64,000 nt of DNA from CAVZVZ01 sp963778895 (GTDB lineage Bacteria; Actinomycetota; Acidimicrobiia; Acidimicrobiales; Acidimicrobilacustridaceae), in NCBI GenBank assembly GCA_963778895.1, contig CAVZVZ010000004.1, forward strand, positions 1 through 64,000. Reading direction: 5' to 3'. Below, piece by piece: positions 7,070 through 15,075 of this stretch. Position 1 is the stretch's first letter. Every line of letters begins with the position of its first letter. The translations under genes and the position numbers were made by a program. The notes under the pieces were generated by a model. It searched no databases. It was not told the origin of the DNA and saw only the letters and a program-made list of their open reading frames with translations.

Positions 7070-7783
7070 ATGCGCGAAGCCACCTCGGATGCCGTGCTCG
7101 CACGCATCCGCCAGCTGCTGGCCAAGGCCGAATCGACCACGTTCGAAGCCGAAGCCCTCGCCTTCACCGCCAAGGCCCACGAGCTCATGACCCGCCACGC
7201 CATCGACCGGGCCGTGCTCGACGCGACCGCCGCGTCGCCCCACGACGGGCCCATCACCCAGACCATCCGCCTCGACGCGCCCTACGTGTCGGCCAAGGCC
7301 ATGCTCCTGCAGACCGTGGCCGAAGCCGGTCGGTGCCGCACGGTCTTCGACTCGCGCATCTCGGCGTCCGCGCTCGTGGGGTTCGCCGACGACGTCGCGG
7401 CGGTCGAACTGCTCTTCACCTCGCTGCTCGTGCAAGCCCAGACCGCGCTGGCGGCCGCGGCACGACTCGCGCCCGCAGGTGCGAACCCACGCAGTCGCAG
7501 CTTCCGCGCCGCGTTCCTACGCGGCTTCGATCACCGCATCGGCCAGCGGCTGCGCGAGATCAACGAAGCCGTCTACGCGTCGGTGATCGCCGAACGAGGC
7601 GACGCATTCCTTCCCGCCGTGCGCTCACGCGAGCAAGAGGTCGACGAGCACTACACCAACAGCTTCCAGGTGCAGTCCCGACCGGTGCGCGCCACCTACG
7701 ACGCCGCCGGCTGGACCAGCGGCACCCTCGCGGCCGACACCGCCCACCTCGGCCCGGACGCCGTCGAACGCCGAACCGCCTGA
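7070..7783 (+). CDS. DUF2786 domain protein
   Basis: The ATG at 7070 follows GAAGGAGTACCCCTC. The N-terminus VLARIRQLLAKAESTTFEAE, ALAFTAKAHELMTRHAID is the DUF2786 signature (I-R-x-L-L-A-K-A-E-x-T...EA-x-A-x-x-A-K-A-x-E-L-M). The rest (about residues 60-237) includes ALVGFADDVAAVELLFTSLL and SFRAAFLRGFDHRIGQRL, typical of the C-terminal region of the same proteins. The biochemical function is unknown. Its damage-type promoter is shared with RecQ and the HNH gene, suggesting a role after DNA damage. Confidence 0.85.
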   Translation: MREATSDAVLARIRQLLAKAESTTFEAEALAFTAKAHELMTRHAIDRAVLDATAASPHDGPITQTIRLDAPYVSAKAMLLQTVAEAGRCRTVFDSRISASALVGFADDVAAVELLFTSLLVQAQTALAAAARLAPAGANPRSRSFRAAFLRGFDHRIGQRLREINEAVYASVIAERGDAFLPAVRSREQEVDEHYTNSFQVQSRPVRATYDAAGWTSGTLAADTAHLGPDAVERRTA

Positions 7784-7802
7784 GCTCGAGGGCTACCATT
7801 CC

Positions 7803-7922
7803 GGCACCTTCCCTTACCAGGGCCTGCGTACCGATCGCGGGAGAGGATGCAGTGGGCGAGATGCTCTCGTACTTCCCAGCACGTGACGTCGAGGAACCCG
7901 TGACGAAGGACCCCGAGGAGCC
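7803..7922 (+). pseudogene. Decayed third copy of the small coiled-coil gene
   Basis: GCACCTTCCC is followed directly by TTACCAGGG. In copies 1 and 2 these are separated by the start codon and first ~10 codons, so the 5' end has been lost by a deletion between short CCCT/CCC repeats. Downstream the head is recognisable (AGEDAVGEMLSYFPARDVEE, PVTKD), then it dissolves before the coil and membrane segment. It ends about 20 bp before the operator of the Phd/VapC pair. Confidence 0.7.
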
Positions 7923-7942
7923 GCGTTCATACCTGGCACTCA

Positions 7943-7961
7943 GGTGCTACCTTGTAGCACC
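7943..7961. promoter_or_regulatory. Operator palindrome directly before the phd-vapC start codon
   Basis: GGTGCTAC-CTT-GTAGCACC is a perfect 8-bp inverted repeat ending at the base before the ATG at 7962. TACCTT inside it can serve as the -10. Antitoxins of the Phd/YefM type bind such repeats over their own promoter, so binding here would block a leaderless start. Confidence 0.75.
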
Positions 7962-8237
7962 ATGACGTCGATCGGGGTGCGCGAACTGCGACAACACGCC
8001 AGCCGCTGGCTGGCGAGGGTGCGAGCGGGCGAGTCCATCACGGTCACGGACCGCGGGACCCCCATCGCGCTGCTGGTGCCGGTCCCCGAGCAGTCCGGGC
8101 TCGACGACCTGATCGAGCGCGGCGGTGCCACCCCGGGTACGGGTGACCTGGTCGCCACGATCGACGCGGCCGGCGGTCCATCGACCGGTCCCCCACTGAC
8201 CGACCGGCTCGAGGCCCTACGCGCCGATGGGCGGTGA
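7962..8237 (+). CDS. Phd/YefM-family antitoxin
   Basis: This 91-residue protein begins MTSIGVRELRQHASRWLARV, followed by RAGESITVTDRGTPIALLVP, the standard prevent-host-death N-terminal fold (VRELR..AS..L..V..GE...VT.RG.P.A.LVP). The C-terminal half is the disordered toxin-binding part. The ATG immediately follows the operator palindrome. Its end overlaps the vapC start at 8227 by 11 bp. Confidence 0.9.
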   Translation: MTSIGVRELRQHASRWLARVRAGESITVTDRGTPIALLVPVPEQSGLDDLIERGGATPGTGDLVATIDAAGGPSTGPPLTDRLEALRADGR

Positions 8238-8622
8238 CATCTGGTACCTCGATTCGTCCGCGTTCATGAAGCTCGTACGCGCGGAACCCGAGACCGATGC
8301 CCTCGTCCGCTGGCTGCGCAACCGGCCGACGTGCTCGTCGGACCTGCTCCGCACGGAGGTCCGACGAGCGGTCATCGACGAACCCACTTCCACCCGACAG
8401 CTCTGCGAGTCAGCGATCGGAGCGCTGACACTCGTGCGCCTCACCCCCGAGATCTTCGATCGAGCAGGCGAGACCCCGGGCGCGCGTCTGCGGTCGCTGG
8501 ACGCGCTCCACCTCGAAGCGGCGCGTGCGCTGCGGGCCGACCTCGCCGGCATCGTCACCTACGACCGGCGCCTCACCTCGGCCGCATTGGACCTCGACAT
8601 CGCCGTTGCTGCGCCGGCATGA
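8227..8622 (+). CDS. VapC-type PIN-domain ribonuclease toxin
   Basis: This 131-residue PIN domain contains YLDSSAFMKLV (first catalytic Asp), LLRTEVRRAV (Glu), SLDALHLEAA (Asp) and TYDRRL (last acidic residue). All four acidic positions of the Mg2+ site are present, so the nuclease should be active. It overlaps the antitoxin gene, which fits stoichiometric co-translation. The target RNA is not predictable from sequence. Confidence 0.9.
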   Translation: MGGDIWYLDSSAFMKLVRAEPETDALVRWLRNRPTCSSDLLRTEVRRAVIDEPTSTRQLCESAIGALTLVRLTPEIFDRAGETPGARLRSLDALHLEAARALRADLAGIVTYDRRLTSAALDLDIAVAAPA

Positions 8623-8665
8623 CCGCACCGTCAACCGTGGCGTTGCTGCGGTGAGCGGGTCGACG

Positions 8666-9034
8666 TCACGACCCCTTCGGTGCGGAAGGCCATCGAACGG
8701 TGAGCACGACGCTGTCCTCCTCGGCCTTCCAGGTGTGGTCGGTGCCGGGAACCCACATCACGTAGTCCCCCTCGTCGGCGAGCACGATCTCCTCCCGGTC
8801 CCGTCCGCCCGCGAACGACATCCTGAACCGGCCGGAGATCAAGACGACGAGTGCGGTTCGCGACTCACCGATGACCCACTGCTCCCTCGCCTCGCCCGCG
8901 GGATGCCGCGCCCATTTCACCTCGACGTCGGCGCTTTGGCGGAGCGGATCGTCGTCCACGAAATGACCGACCAGCCAGCCGCGTCGCGGCCCGCCGTGGT
9001 CCAACGCGTTTCCTGTGGTCCAACCGTTCATCAT
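8666..9034 (-). CDS. Cupin-fold protein (often mis-named signal peptidase I)
   Basis: From the ATG at 9034 the protein has 122 residues: GWLVGHFVDDDPLRQSADVE, VKWARHPAGE, LVVLISGRFRMSF, LADEGDYVMWVPGTDHTWKA, and ends VLTVRWPSAPKGS. The two cupin motifs are recognisable (G-x-F-x-x-x-F; GDYV-W-x-P-x-x-x-H-x-W). Database relatives sometimes carry a signal-peptidase label, but no Ser/Lys dyad or membrane anchor is present here. The ligand is unknown. Confidence 0.7.
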   Translation of the reverse strand: MMNGWTTGNALDHGGPRRGWLVGHFVDDDPLRQSADVEVKWARHPAGEAREQWVIGESRTALVVLISGRFRMSFAGGRDREEIVLADEGDYVMWVPGTDHTWKAEEDSVVLTVRWPSAPKGS

Positions 9035-9115
9035 CGACCCCAGCCAACGTTCTAGCCCGCGTGAGTGTCGAGTGGCCCGAGTGGAGACGCGACTTCGATG
9101 CACCCATCGCTTCTT

Positions 9116-9442
9116 CTACTTCGGCGGCAGCGATCGCGCGTATGCGGTGCCGCGGTCGATCCACGCGCGCAGGTCGTCGTCCTCGGCGAACCCCTCCACA
9201 CCTACGTAGACCATTCCCTTGCTCGGGCGACCGGTGAAATCCATCTCCCGCGCGTGCGGCTCGGCGAGCGCATCGGCGAAATGCTCCTTGCCGACGCGCA
9301 CCATCAACTCGTCGCCGATGACCCCCACCGCCATGTTGCCGGTGCACATGAAGGCAATGCCGCCGAACATCTTGCGCTCGGTCACGCCGTCGTCGCCCAG
9401 TACGGCTCGAATGCGTTCGGCCAGGCCCTCGTCGTACGCCAC
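9116..9442 (-). CDS. TfoX/Sxy N-terminal domain protein (complete)
   Basis: A GTG start at 9442 gives 108 residues: MAYDEGLAERIRAVLGDDGV, TERKMFGGIAFMCTGNMAVG, GRPSKGMVYVGVEG, DLRAWIDRGTAYARSLPPK. This is the single-domain TfoX N-terminal family. It is the full-length counterpart of the truncated gene at 1-276 and lies in the same orientation. The two would act as direct repeats bounding about 9 kb. Role unknown in actinobacteria. Confidence 0.85.
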   Translation of the reverse strand: MAYDEGLAERIRAVLGDDGVTERKMFGGIAFMCTGNMAVGVIGDELMVRVGKEHFADALAEPHAREMDFTGRPSKGMVYVGVEGFAEDDDLRAWIDRGTAYARSLPPK

Positions 9443-9477
9443 CTCGCCAGGCTAGGTCTCACAGAGGTGCGAACGGC

Positions 9478-9499
9478 TGTCACACGTCACCGTTAGGGT
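9478..9499 (+). promoter_or_regulatory. DNA-damage (PafBC/RecA-NDp-type) promoter of recQ
   Basis: TGTCACAC (9478-9485), 8 bp, TAGGGT (9494-9499), then exactly 7 nt to the ATG at 9507. It is a leaderless damage-type promoter. Confidence 0.75.
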
Positions 9500-9506
9500 C
9501 CCGTTC

Positions 9507-11559
9507 ATGGAGCCTGACATCGCCGCACGGTCGACCGACCTTCTGCGCCGCCTCACCGGGCGCGACGATGCCGAGCTCCGCGACGATCAGCTCGAAGCGA
9601 TCAGCGCCCTCGTCGCCGATCGACGCCGGGTGCTGCTCGTGCAGCGCACGGGATGGGGCAAGAGCGCCGTCTACTTCATCGCCACCAAGATCCTGCGCGA
9701 GTCGGGCGCGGGGCCCACCATCCTCGTGAGCCCGCTCCTGGCGCTCATGCGCAACCAGATCGAGGCCGCGGCCCGCATGGGTGTACGCGCGGTCACCCTC
9801 AACTCGTCGAACCAGGCCGAGTGGGACGAAGTTCGCGACGCGATCGATCGCAACGAGGTCGATCTGCTGCTGATCGCGCCCGAGCGGTTCGCCAACCGGG
9901 GCTTCCGCACCGAGGTGCTGCCGGTGGTGAGCCCGCGCAGCGGTCTGCTCGTCGTCGACGAGGCCCATTGCATCAGCGACTGGGGTCACGACTTCCGGCC
10001 CGACTATCGACGCGTCACGCGCATGCTCGAGATGTTGCCGCCCGGTGTGCCCGTGCTGGCCTGCACCGCGACCGCGAACGACCGGGTGGTGGCCGATGTG
10101 GCCAGTCAGCTCGGTGACGACCTGTTGATCCTGCGCGGCCCGCTCGCCCGCGCCGGTCTGGCGTTGCGGGTCGTCGACCTGGCCTCGCAGGCACAACGGC
10201 TGGCGTGGTTGGCCACCGTCGTTCCCGACCTGCCGGGTACCGGCATCGTGTACTGCCTCACCATCCGCGACACTCGAATCGTCGCCGACTGGTTGCGCCA
10301 CCAAGGCATCGCGGCCGTGGCCTACTCGGGTGACAGCGACCCCGAGACGCGGCTCACCGTCGAGTCGCAGTTGCTCGACAACGACGTGAAGGTCGTGGCG
10401 GCCACCTCCGCGCTCGGCATGGGTTTCGACAAACCCGACCTCGCCTTCGTCGTCCACTACCAGTCGCCCGGCTCCCCCATCGCCTACTACCAACAGGTGG
10501 GCCGGGCCGGCCGCCAGCTCGACGCTTCACACGGGGTGTTGCTGCGGGGCGCCGAGGACGAAGACATCCAGGACTTCTTCATCCGACGAGCGTTCCCGCC
10601 CCAGGTCGCGGCCGAAGCCGTCGTCGCCCACCTCGAATCCGTCGACGACTACGTGCGCATCCAAGACCTCGAAGGTGTCGTCAACCTGCCGCGCACGCGC
10701 ATCGAGACGATGATGAAACAACTCGAGGCCGACGAAGCCATCGAGAGCAACGGTCTGAAGTACCGGCGTACGCCCACCCCTTGGCGGTACGACACCGAAC
10801 GGGTCGACGGTGTCACCGCGCAACGACGGTCCGAACAAGAACAGATGCGCGATCTACGCCACTTCCGACGGGTGCCGCATGGCGTTCCTCGAGCACCTGC
10901 TCGACGATCCCGAACCGGTTGCGTGCGGTGTGTGCGACAACTGCGCTCCCCTCCCCGAGGTCGCCATCGATCCCGAATTGGTGCGCGCCGCGGTCGAATT
11001 CTTGCGCAACCGTCCCCTCGTCATCGCGCCGCGCAAGCGAAATGCCGAGAACACGGCCATCCCCAAGGACGAGCAGATCCTGGAGGGCCGGTCGCTCGCC
11101 AAATGGTCCGACGCCGGGTGGGGCACGCTCGTGCGCCGCGGCAAACGCGACGACGGCCATTTCGACGACGAGCTCGTCACCGCCGCCGCCAAGCTGGTGG
11201 CCGATTGGCAGCCCGACCCCGCGCCGACCTGGATCACCTACGTGCCGTCTTTGCGCGCGCCAACGCTCGTGGCGGACCTCGCCGAACGTCTCGGCGAGGC
11301 GCTCGGACTGCCCGTCGTCGCCGCGATCACCCAGGTGCGCGCCACCGAGCATCAGGTGACCATGCAGAACAGCGCCCAACAGAGCCGCAACGTGATCGGT
11401 GCCTTCGAGGTCGTCGGCGCGCTCCCCGAGGAACCTGTGCTTCTGGTCGACGACACCGTCGACTCGCGGTGGACGCTCACCGAGGTAGGCGCACTGTTGC
11501 GCCGAGCCGGCTGTCCCGCCGTCCATCCGCTCGCCCTCGCCGACTCGGGCGGTTCGTGA
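9507..11559 (+). CDS. recQ: RecQ-family DNA helicase with C-terminal phosphoribosyltransferase-like domain, one frameshift
   Basis: The helicase core carries Walker A QRTGWGKSAVYF (residues ~46-57), DEAH box VVDEAHCISDWGHDFRP (~149-165), TATAND, and motif VI QQVGRAGRQ. The frame breaks at about 10853. Dropping one base restores EQEQMRDYATSDGCRMAFLE and the RecQ zinc cysteines CGVCDNC. Beyond the winged-helix region comes LVADWQPDPAPTWITYVPS and finally PVLLVDDTVDSRWTLTEVG, a PRPP-loop-like sequence of type I phosphoribosyltransferases (ComFC-like). It unwinds DNA 3'-5' in recombination repair. The upstream box suggests damage induction. The stop is at 11559. Confidence 0.88.
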
Positions 11560-11620
11560 ATCCGCCTCGAGCGCGACTTCTGCAACACGATCGAAGGCGA
11601 GCTGGTGCGATCGTCCGCGG

Positions 11621-11917
11621 CTAGCGGTGAGAGCGACAGATATTGGCGATGGTCTGCGGACTGAGACCCGTCGCCTGCCCGAGCGTCCGGAGTGAGGCTC
11701 CCTCGCTGCGAGCGATTCGGATGATGCGATCGCGCTCGTGCAACTCGTCGGCCGCCTGGCGCGCCACGAGTGCGGCGGCCGCGACCGCGGCACCCACGCG
11801 ATCGTTGGATGGTCGCGTCGCCGCCAGCTGTTCGACGATGGCGTCACCGAGTTGGTCGAACGCCTCGGCTGGCGTGGACGCCGGGCCACTCTTCTTCCGC
11901 TGGGCTCGCACCACCAT
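11621..11917 (-). CDS. Small protein with C-terminal HTH
   Basis: This 98-residue protein starts one base after the stop of the upstream 56-residue gene (TAG-ATG), so they form an operon. The C-terminus HERDRIIRIARSEGASLRTL, GQATGLSPQTIANICRSHR is a compact helix-turn-helix like those of sigma-4/MarR-type binders. The N-terminal part (AEAFDQLGDAIVEQLAATRP) is helical. It is probably a DNA-binding partner in a two-gene cassette. It converges with recQ. Confidence 0.6.
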   Translation of the reverse strand: MVVRAQRKKSGPASTPAEAFDQLGDAIVEQLAATRPSNDRVGAAVAAAALVARQAADELHERDRIIRIARSEGASLRTLGQATGLSPQTIANICRSHR

Positions 11918-12088
11918 CTAGGTGTCCTCCTCGAGGGCGTCGATCAACTTGGCCCGCACACCGGTGAGGATCGCCGCCCCCACCGTCAGCTCTCGACTTC
12001 TGCTGATCGCGTTCAGCGTCGCCTGAACCACGGCCAGCAGTTCGAGCGCCTCCGCCCGGTCGAGACGGAGGAGCAGATCGTCGGGCAC
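11918..12088 (-). CDS. 56-residue helical protein preceding the HTH gene
   Basis: This gene is easily missed because it is short. GTG at 12088 reads VPDDLLLRLDRAEALELLAV, VQATLNAISRSRELTVGAAI, LTGVRAKLIDALEEDT and stops with TAG abutting the ATG of the HTH protein. All-helical, leucine-rich content suggests a partner protein. The size and order (small helical protein then HTH) recall toxin-antitoxin-like cassettes, but no toxin fold is recognisable, so I make no such claim. Confidence 0.5.
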   Translation of the reverse strand: MPDDLLLRLDRAEALELLAVVQATLNAISRSRELTVGAAILTGVRAKLIDALEEDT

Positions 12089-12252
12089 CGATGCAGTCTA
12101 TCCGATGGACGTCACTGTCCAGTTACTGGACGCATCGGGAGACATCTCGAGGACCACCTCATTCTCCGAGCCCTTTGAGCACCGAGTCGTGGTCACCCTC
12201 GAACCCACCCGGGTCAACGCCATCGACCGGTCGGCCGGCCAGCAGGGAGGCG

Positions 12253-12258
12253 TAGCGT
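12253..12258 (+). promoter_or_regulatory. -10 element (TAGCGT) of the crotonase gene
   Basis: The hexamer ends exactly 7 nt before the ATG at 12266: a leaderless start. The 177 bp between 12089 and 12265 also contain the promoter of the opposite-strand pair. Nothing else was seen there. Confidence 0.5.
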
Positions 12259-12265
12259 CTCGGCC

Positions 12266-13078
12266 ATGGCTTATGACGACTACTCACTCCTGAAGATCTC
12301 AGTCGCGGACGGCATCTGTCGGGCGACGATCGACAATCCACCCATCAACTTGGCTGACCTGGGGCTGATCCTCGAGGCCGACCGGTTCGCCCAGGAGGTC
12401 GGGGCTGACGAGGACGTTCGCGTGCTAATCGTCGACTCCGCCGATCCCGACTTCTTCGTCTCCCACGCTGACGTCACCCTCCTCCAAGGCCTGCCCACCG
12501 ACGACACTTCGTTGCACGACGAACTATCGCTCTTCCACGGCATCGTCGAGCGCTTCCGCACCATGCCCAAAGCCACCATCGCCATCATCGAAGGCATCGC
12601 CCGGGGCGGCGGCAGTGAGTTCGCCCTCGCCTTCGACATGCGCTTCGCCGCTCTCGGCAAAGCGGTGTTCGCCCAACCCGAAGTTGCGGTCGGCATCATC
12701 CCCGGCGGTGGCGCCACCCAACGACTCCCCCGCCTCGTCGGCCGCGGCCGCGCCCTCGAGATCATCCTCAGCGGCAACGACCTCGACGCCGCCACCGCCG
12801 AAGCCTGGGGCTACGTCAACCGTGCCCTTGCACCCGACGAGCTCCGCCCCTACGTCGACGCCCTCGCCACCCGCATCGCCTCGCACCCACCCGCCGCCAT
12901 CGCCCGCGCCAAACAGGCCGTCGACGCCGCCATCGGCGACATCACCCCCGGCCTCAACGTCGAAGACCAACTCTTCCGGCAAACACTCGGCTTCCCTGAA
13001 GCCGCCGAACGCATGCAAGCCTTCATGGACACCGGCGGCCAAACCCGCGACCTCGAAACCGGCGCCTCACCCTTCTAA
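12266..13078 (+). CDS. Enoyl-CoA hydratase/isomerase (crotonase) family protein
   Basis: This 270-residue crotonase has the oxyanion-hole and catalytic segment EGIARGGGSEFALAFDMRF with Glu118, and QPEVAVGIIPGGG with Glu139. Both acidic residues of a hydratase are therefore present. The usual F-x-A-G-x-D is FFVSHADV, so the first oxyanion contributor is altered. It probably acts on a CoA thioester in fatty-acid or side-chain degradation. It overlaps the convergent lipoprotein gene by 4 bp. Confidence 0.85.
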   Translation: MAYDDYSLLKISVADGICRATIDNPPINLADLGLILEADRFAQEVGADEDVRVLIVDSADPDFFVSHADVTLLQGLPTDDTSLHDELSLFHGIVERFRTMPKATIAIIEGIARGGGSEFALAFDMRFAALGKAVFAQPEVAVGIIPGGGATQRLPRLVGRGRALEIILSGNDLDAATAEAWGYVNRALAPDELRPYVDALATRIASHPPAAIARAKQAVDAAIGDITPGLNVEDQLFRQTLGFPEAAERMQAFMDTGGQTRDLETGASPF

Positions 13079-13914
13079 CAATTCGGCGAACAGCGGGAAC
13101 GCTCGATCAGCTCACGAACAGCCGTCGCGACACGATCGGGCGCGTCCCGGTAGATGTAGTGGGTGGCCTCAGGCACCGCGGCTTGCTTTCCCTGCGGTGA
13201 AAGCGCGGTGTAACCCTGCTGACCTTCGGTCCACACCTGCTCGACCTCGGGCGACACGAGCGTGAGCAACTTCGGGTCATGCGACAGCACCAAGAGCGGA
13301 ACATCCGGCCACGTGACCGGGGCGTGCAACTCGGCCAGCGCCGCATCCGTATCCCAATTCAGCGCCGCAAGATTGACCCCGCCGCCCTCGATGGACCTCG
13401 GTATCGTCGGATCGAGCAACAGCGCGGCGCCGAGCATCTCCGGATGGTCCGCTCCGAACTGGCGAATGGTCAGACCGGCGAGTGAGTGCCCGACGAGAAG
13501 GTACGGTCCCGTCAGTCCCGACGCCGACAGCGCCTCCGCCAACCCATTGGAACGATTCGTCGCGGTGATCGGTGTGGTTGGAGGCCCGGGGACAAGGGGG
13601 TCGAATCGACACACCAACACGTCGCGACCGATCCGCGGCACCAGGTCGTCCCACGTAGTGATGGGATCGACGCCGCCGGCCAGCAGGATCACCGGCATCG
13701 CACCAGACCCTTCACACGCCAACGTCACCGAGCCCGCCGACGTGGCGTACACCGTCTGTGCCGGCGCAGTCTGATCCGATGTCGGCGGTTGGGTCGACTC
13801 AGTCGTGGCGGCCGATCCCGCGGTCGACGAACCACCGCTGCTCGAGCAGGCACCTCCCCACAGCACGACGGCTACACAAGCCAACGCGACCCAACGACGG
13901 GCGTACCTTCGCAT
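13075..13914 (-). CDS. Alpha/beta-hydrolase lipoprotein
   Basis: The lipobox WGGAC puts Cys23 as the lipid-modified residue after a basic hydrophobic signal (MRRYARRWVALACVAVVLWG). A Ser/Thr/Gln-rich linker follows. The hydrolase domain has oxyanion region VILLAGGVDP, elbow VGHSLAGLT (Ser), and ATHYIYRDAP supplying the late His. A candidate Asp is in LLLDPTIPR or nearby. It is a membrane-anchored extracytoplasmic esterase with unknown substrate. Confidence 0.85.
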   Translation of the reverse strand: MRRYARRWVALACVAVVLWGGACSSSGGSSTAGSAATTESTQPPTSDQTAPAQTVYATSAGSVTLACEGSGAMPVILLAGGVDPITTWDDLVPRIGRDVLVCRFDPLVPGPPTTPITATNRSNGLAEALSASGLTGPYLLVGHSLAGLTIRQFGADHPEMLGAALLLDPTIPRSIEGGGVNLAALNWDTDAALAELHAPVTWPDVPLLVLSHDPKLLTLVSPEVEQVWTEGQQGYTALSPQGKQAAVPEATHYIYRDAPDRVATAVRELIERSRCSPNC

Positions 13915-13987
13915 CCCACGTACCTCCTGAAAGACCTTCGTGTTCTAGTCGCGACCGCGCCACGGGCGGCGTCAGCTCGACGCGGCC

Positions 13988-13993
13988 TAGCGT
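13988..13993 (+). promoter_or_regulatory. -10 element (TAGCGT) of the dinB-like gene
   Basis: The hexamer ends 6 nt before the ATG at 14000. No TGTCACAC box is present at the spacing seen upstream of recQ, so damage control by the same factor is not supported here. Confidence 0.45.
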
Positions 13994-13999
13994 TCGCGG

Positions 14000-15061
14000 A
14001 TGCCGCAAGGCCACGACGAGGTGACAGACGAGGAAGATTGGGTCCTCCACGTCGACCTCGACCAGTTCCTCGCCGCGGTCGAGGTGTTGCGGCACCCGGA
14101 GTTGGCCGGCCGCCCCGTCGTGGTGGGTGGCGACGGTGATCCGTCGCGGCCCCGCCAGGTGGTGGCCACCGCGTCTTACGAAGCACGGGAGTATGGAGTG
14201 CGATCCGGGATGCCGTTGATACGCGCGCGGCGACTCTGCCCCGACGCGGTGTTCCTGCCGTCCGATCGACCCGCCTACGACGCGGCATCGGCCGAGGTGA
14301 TGGACACCCTGCGGTCCTTGCCGGTCGTGGTCGAGGTGTGGGGTTGGGACGAAGCGTTCCTCGGTGCGCGCACCGCCGATCCCGAAGCCCTGGCCCAATT
14401 CGTGAAGCAGCGAGTGTTCGACGAGACGCGCCTCACGTGCGCGGTCGGCATCGGGCACACCCGATTGCAAGCGAAGACGGCTACCGGGTTCGCGAAACCA
14501 GGCGGGATCGCTCGCCTCTCGCGAGAGACCTGGATGGAGACCATGGGCGATCGCCCCGTCACCGCGCTGTGGGGCATCGGCGCCCGCACCGCCGAACGAC
14601 TGGCGCAGATGGACATCCGCACCGTGTCGGAGCTGGCCGGCGCCGATCATCACGAGCTGGCGCGCCGCTTCGGACCGACCATCGGGCCCAATCTCAAGCT
14701 GACAGGCATGGGCGGTCACGTCTCGCCCCTCGTCGACGCGCCGCACGTGCCGCGGTCGCGCAGCAGAGAGACCACCTTCGAACGCGACCTGCTCGACCGG
14801 GCCGAGATGGAGAATCACGTCGCCCAGATGGCACAAGAGGTGACGGACGCCGTCGTCGCCGAAGGACGCCTGGTGACGCACGTGGCGGTGAAGGTGCGCA
14901 CCGCCAACTTCTTCACTCGCACCAAGATCAGCAAGCTGGCCGAGCCATCCACCGATGCCGACGAGGTGGCGCGCGTGGCCCTCGTCGTCCTCGACCGTTT
15001 CGAGCTCGACCGACCGATCCGGCTGCTCGGCGTCCGGGTCGTGCTCGACCTGGCGGACTGA
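14000..15061 (+). CDS. dinB: Y-family DNA polymerase (DinB/Pol IV type)
   Basis: This 353-residue polymerase has HVDLDQFLAAVE (metal ligand Asp19/Asp21), the steric-gate and fingers text YEAREYGVRSGMPL, and the catalytic pair in VWGWDEAFLG (Asp117-Glu118). Pol IV usually has S-x-D-E here, so W-D-E marks an actinobacterial subgroup. Helix-hairpin-helix LWGIGARTAERLAQMDIRTV and a little-finger domain complete it. It ends LLGVRVVLDLAD without a beta-clamp QLxLF motif, so recruitment may differ from standard Pol IV. It performs error-prone bypass synthesis. Confidence 0.88.
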   Translation: MPQGHDEVTDEEDWVLHVDLDQFLAAVEVLRHPELAGRPVVVGGDGDPSRPRQVVATASYEAREYGVRSGMPLIRARRLCPDAVFLPSDRPAYDAASAEVMDTLRSLPVVVEVWGWDEAFLGARTADPEALAQFVKQRVFDETRLTCAVGIGHTRLQAKTATGFAKPGGIARLSRETWMETMGDRPVTALWGIGARTAERLAQMDIRTVSELAGADHHELARRFGPTIGPNLKLTGMGGHVSPLVDAPHVPRSRSRETTFERDLLDRAEMENHVAQMAQEVTDAVVAEGRLVTHVAVKVRTANFFTRTKISKLAEPSTDADEVARVALVVLDRFELDRPIRLLGVRVVLDLAD

Positions 15062-15075
15062 GACTGTTCGACTGC

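Noticed and set aside
11560..11620. Extra coding segment after the RecQ stop
   Set aside because: A short readable stretch follows the stop but carries no start or motif and is probably 3' flank.
13960..13993. Damage-type promoter for dinB
   Set aside because: A GTCA is present but lies 2 bp too far from the TAGCGT compared with the four good examples, and the flanking bases do not match.
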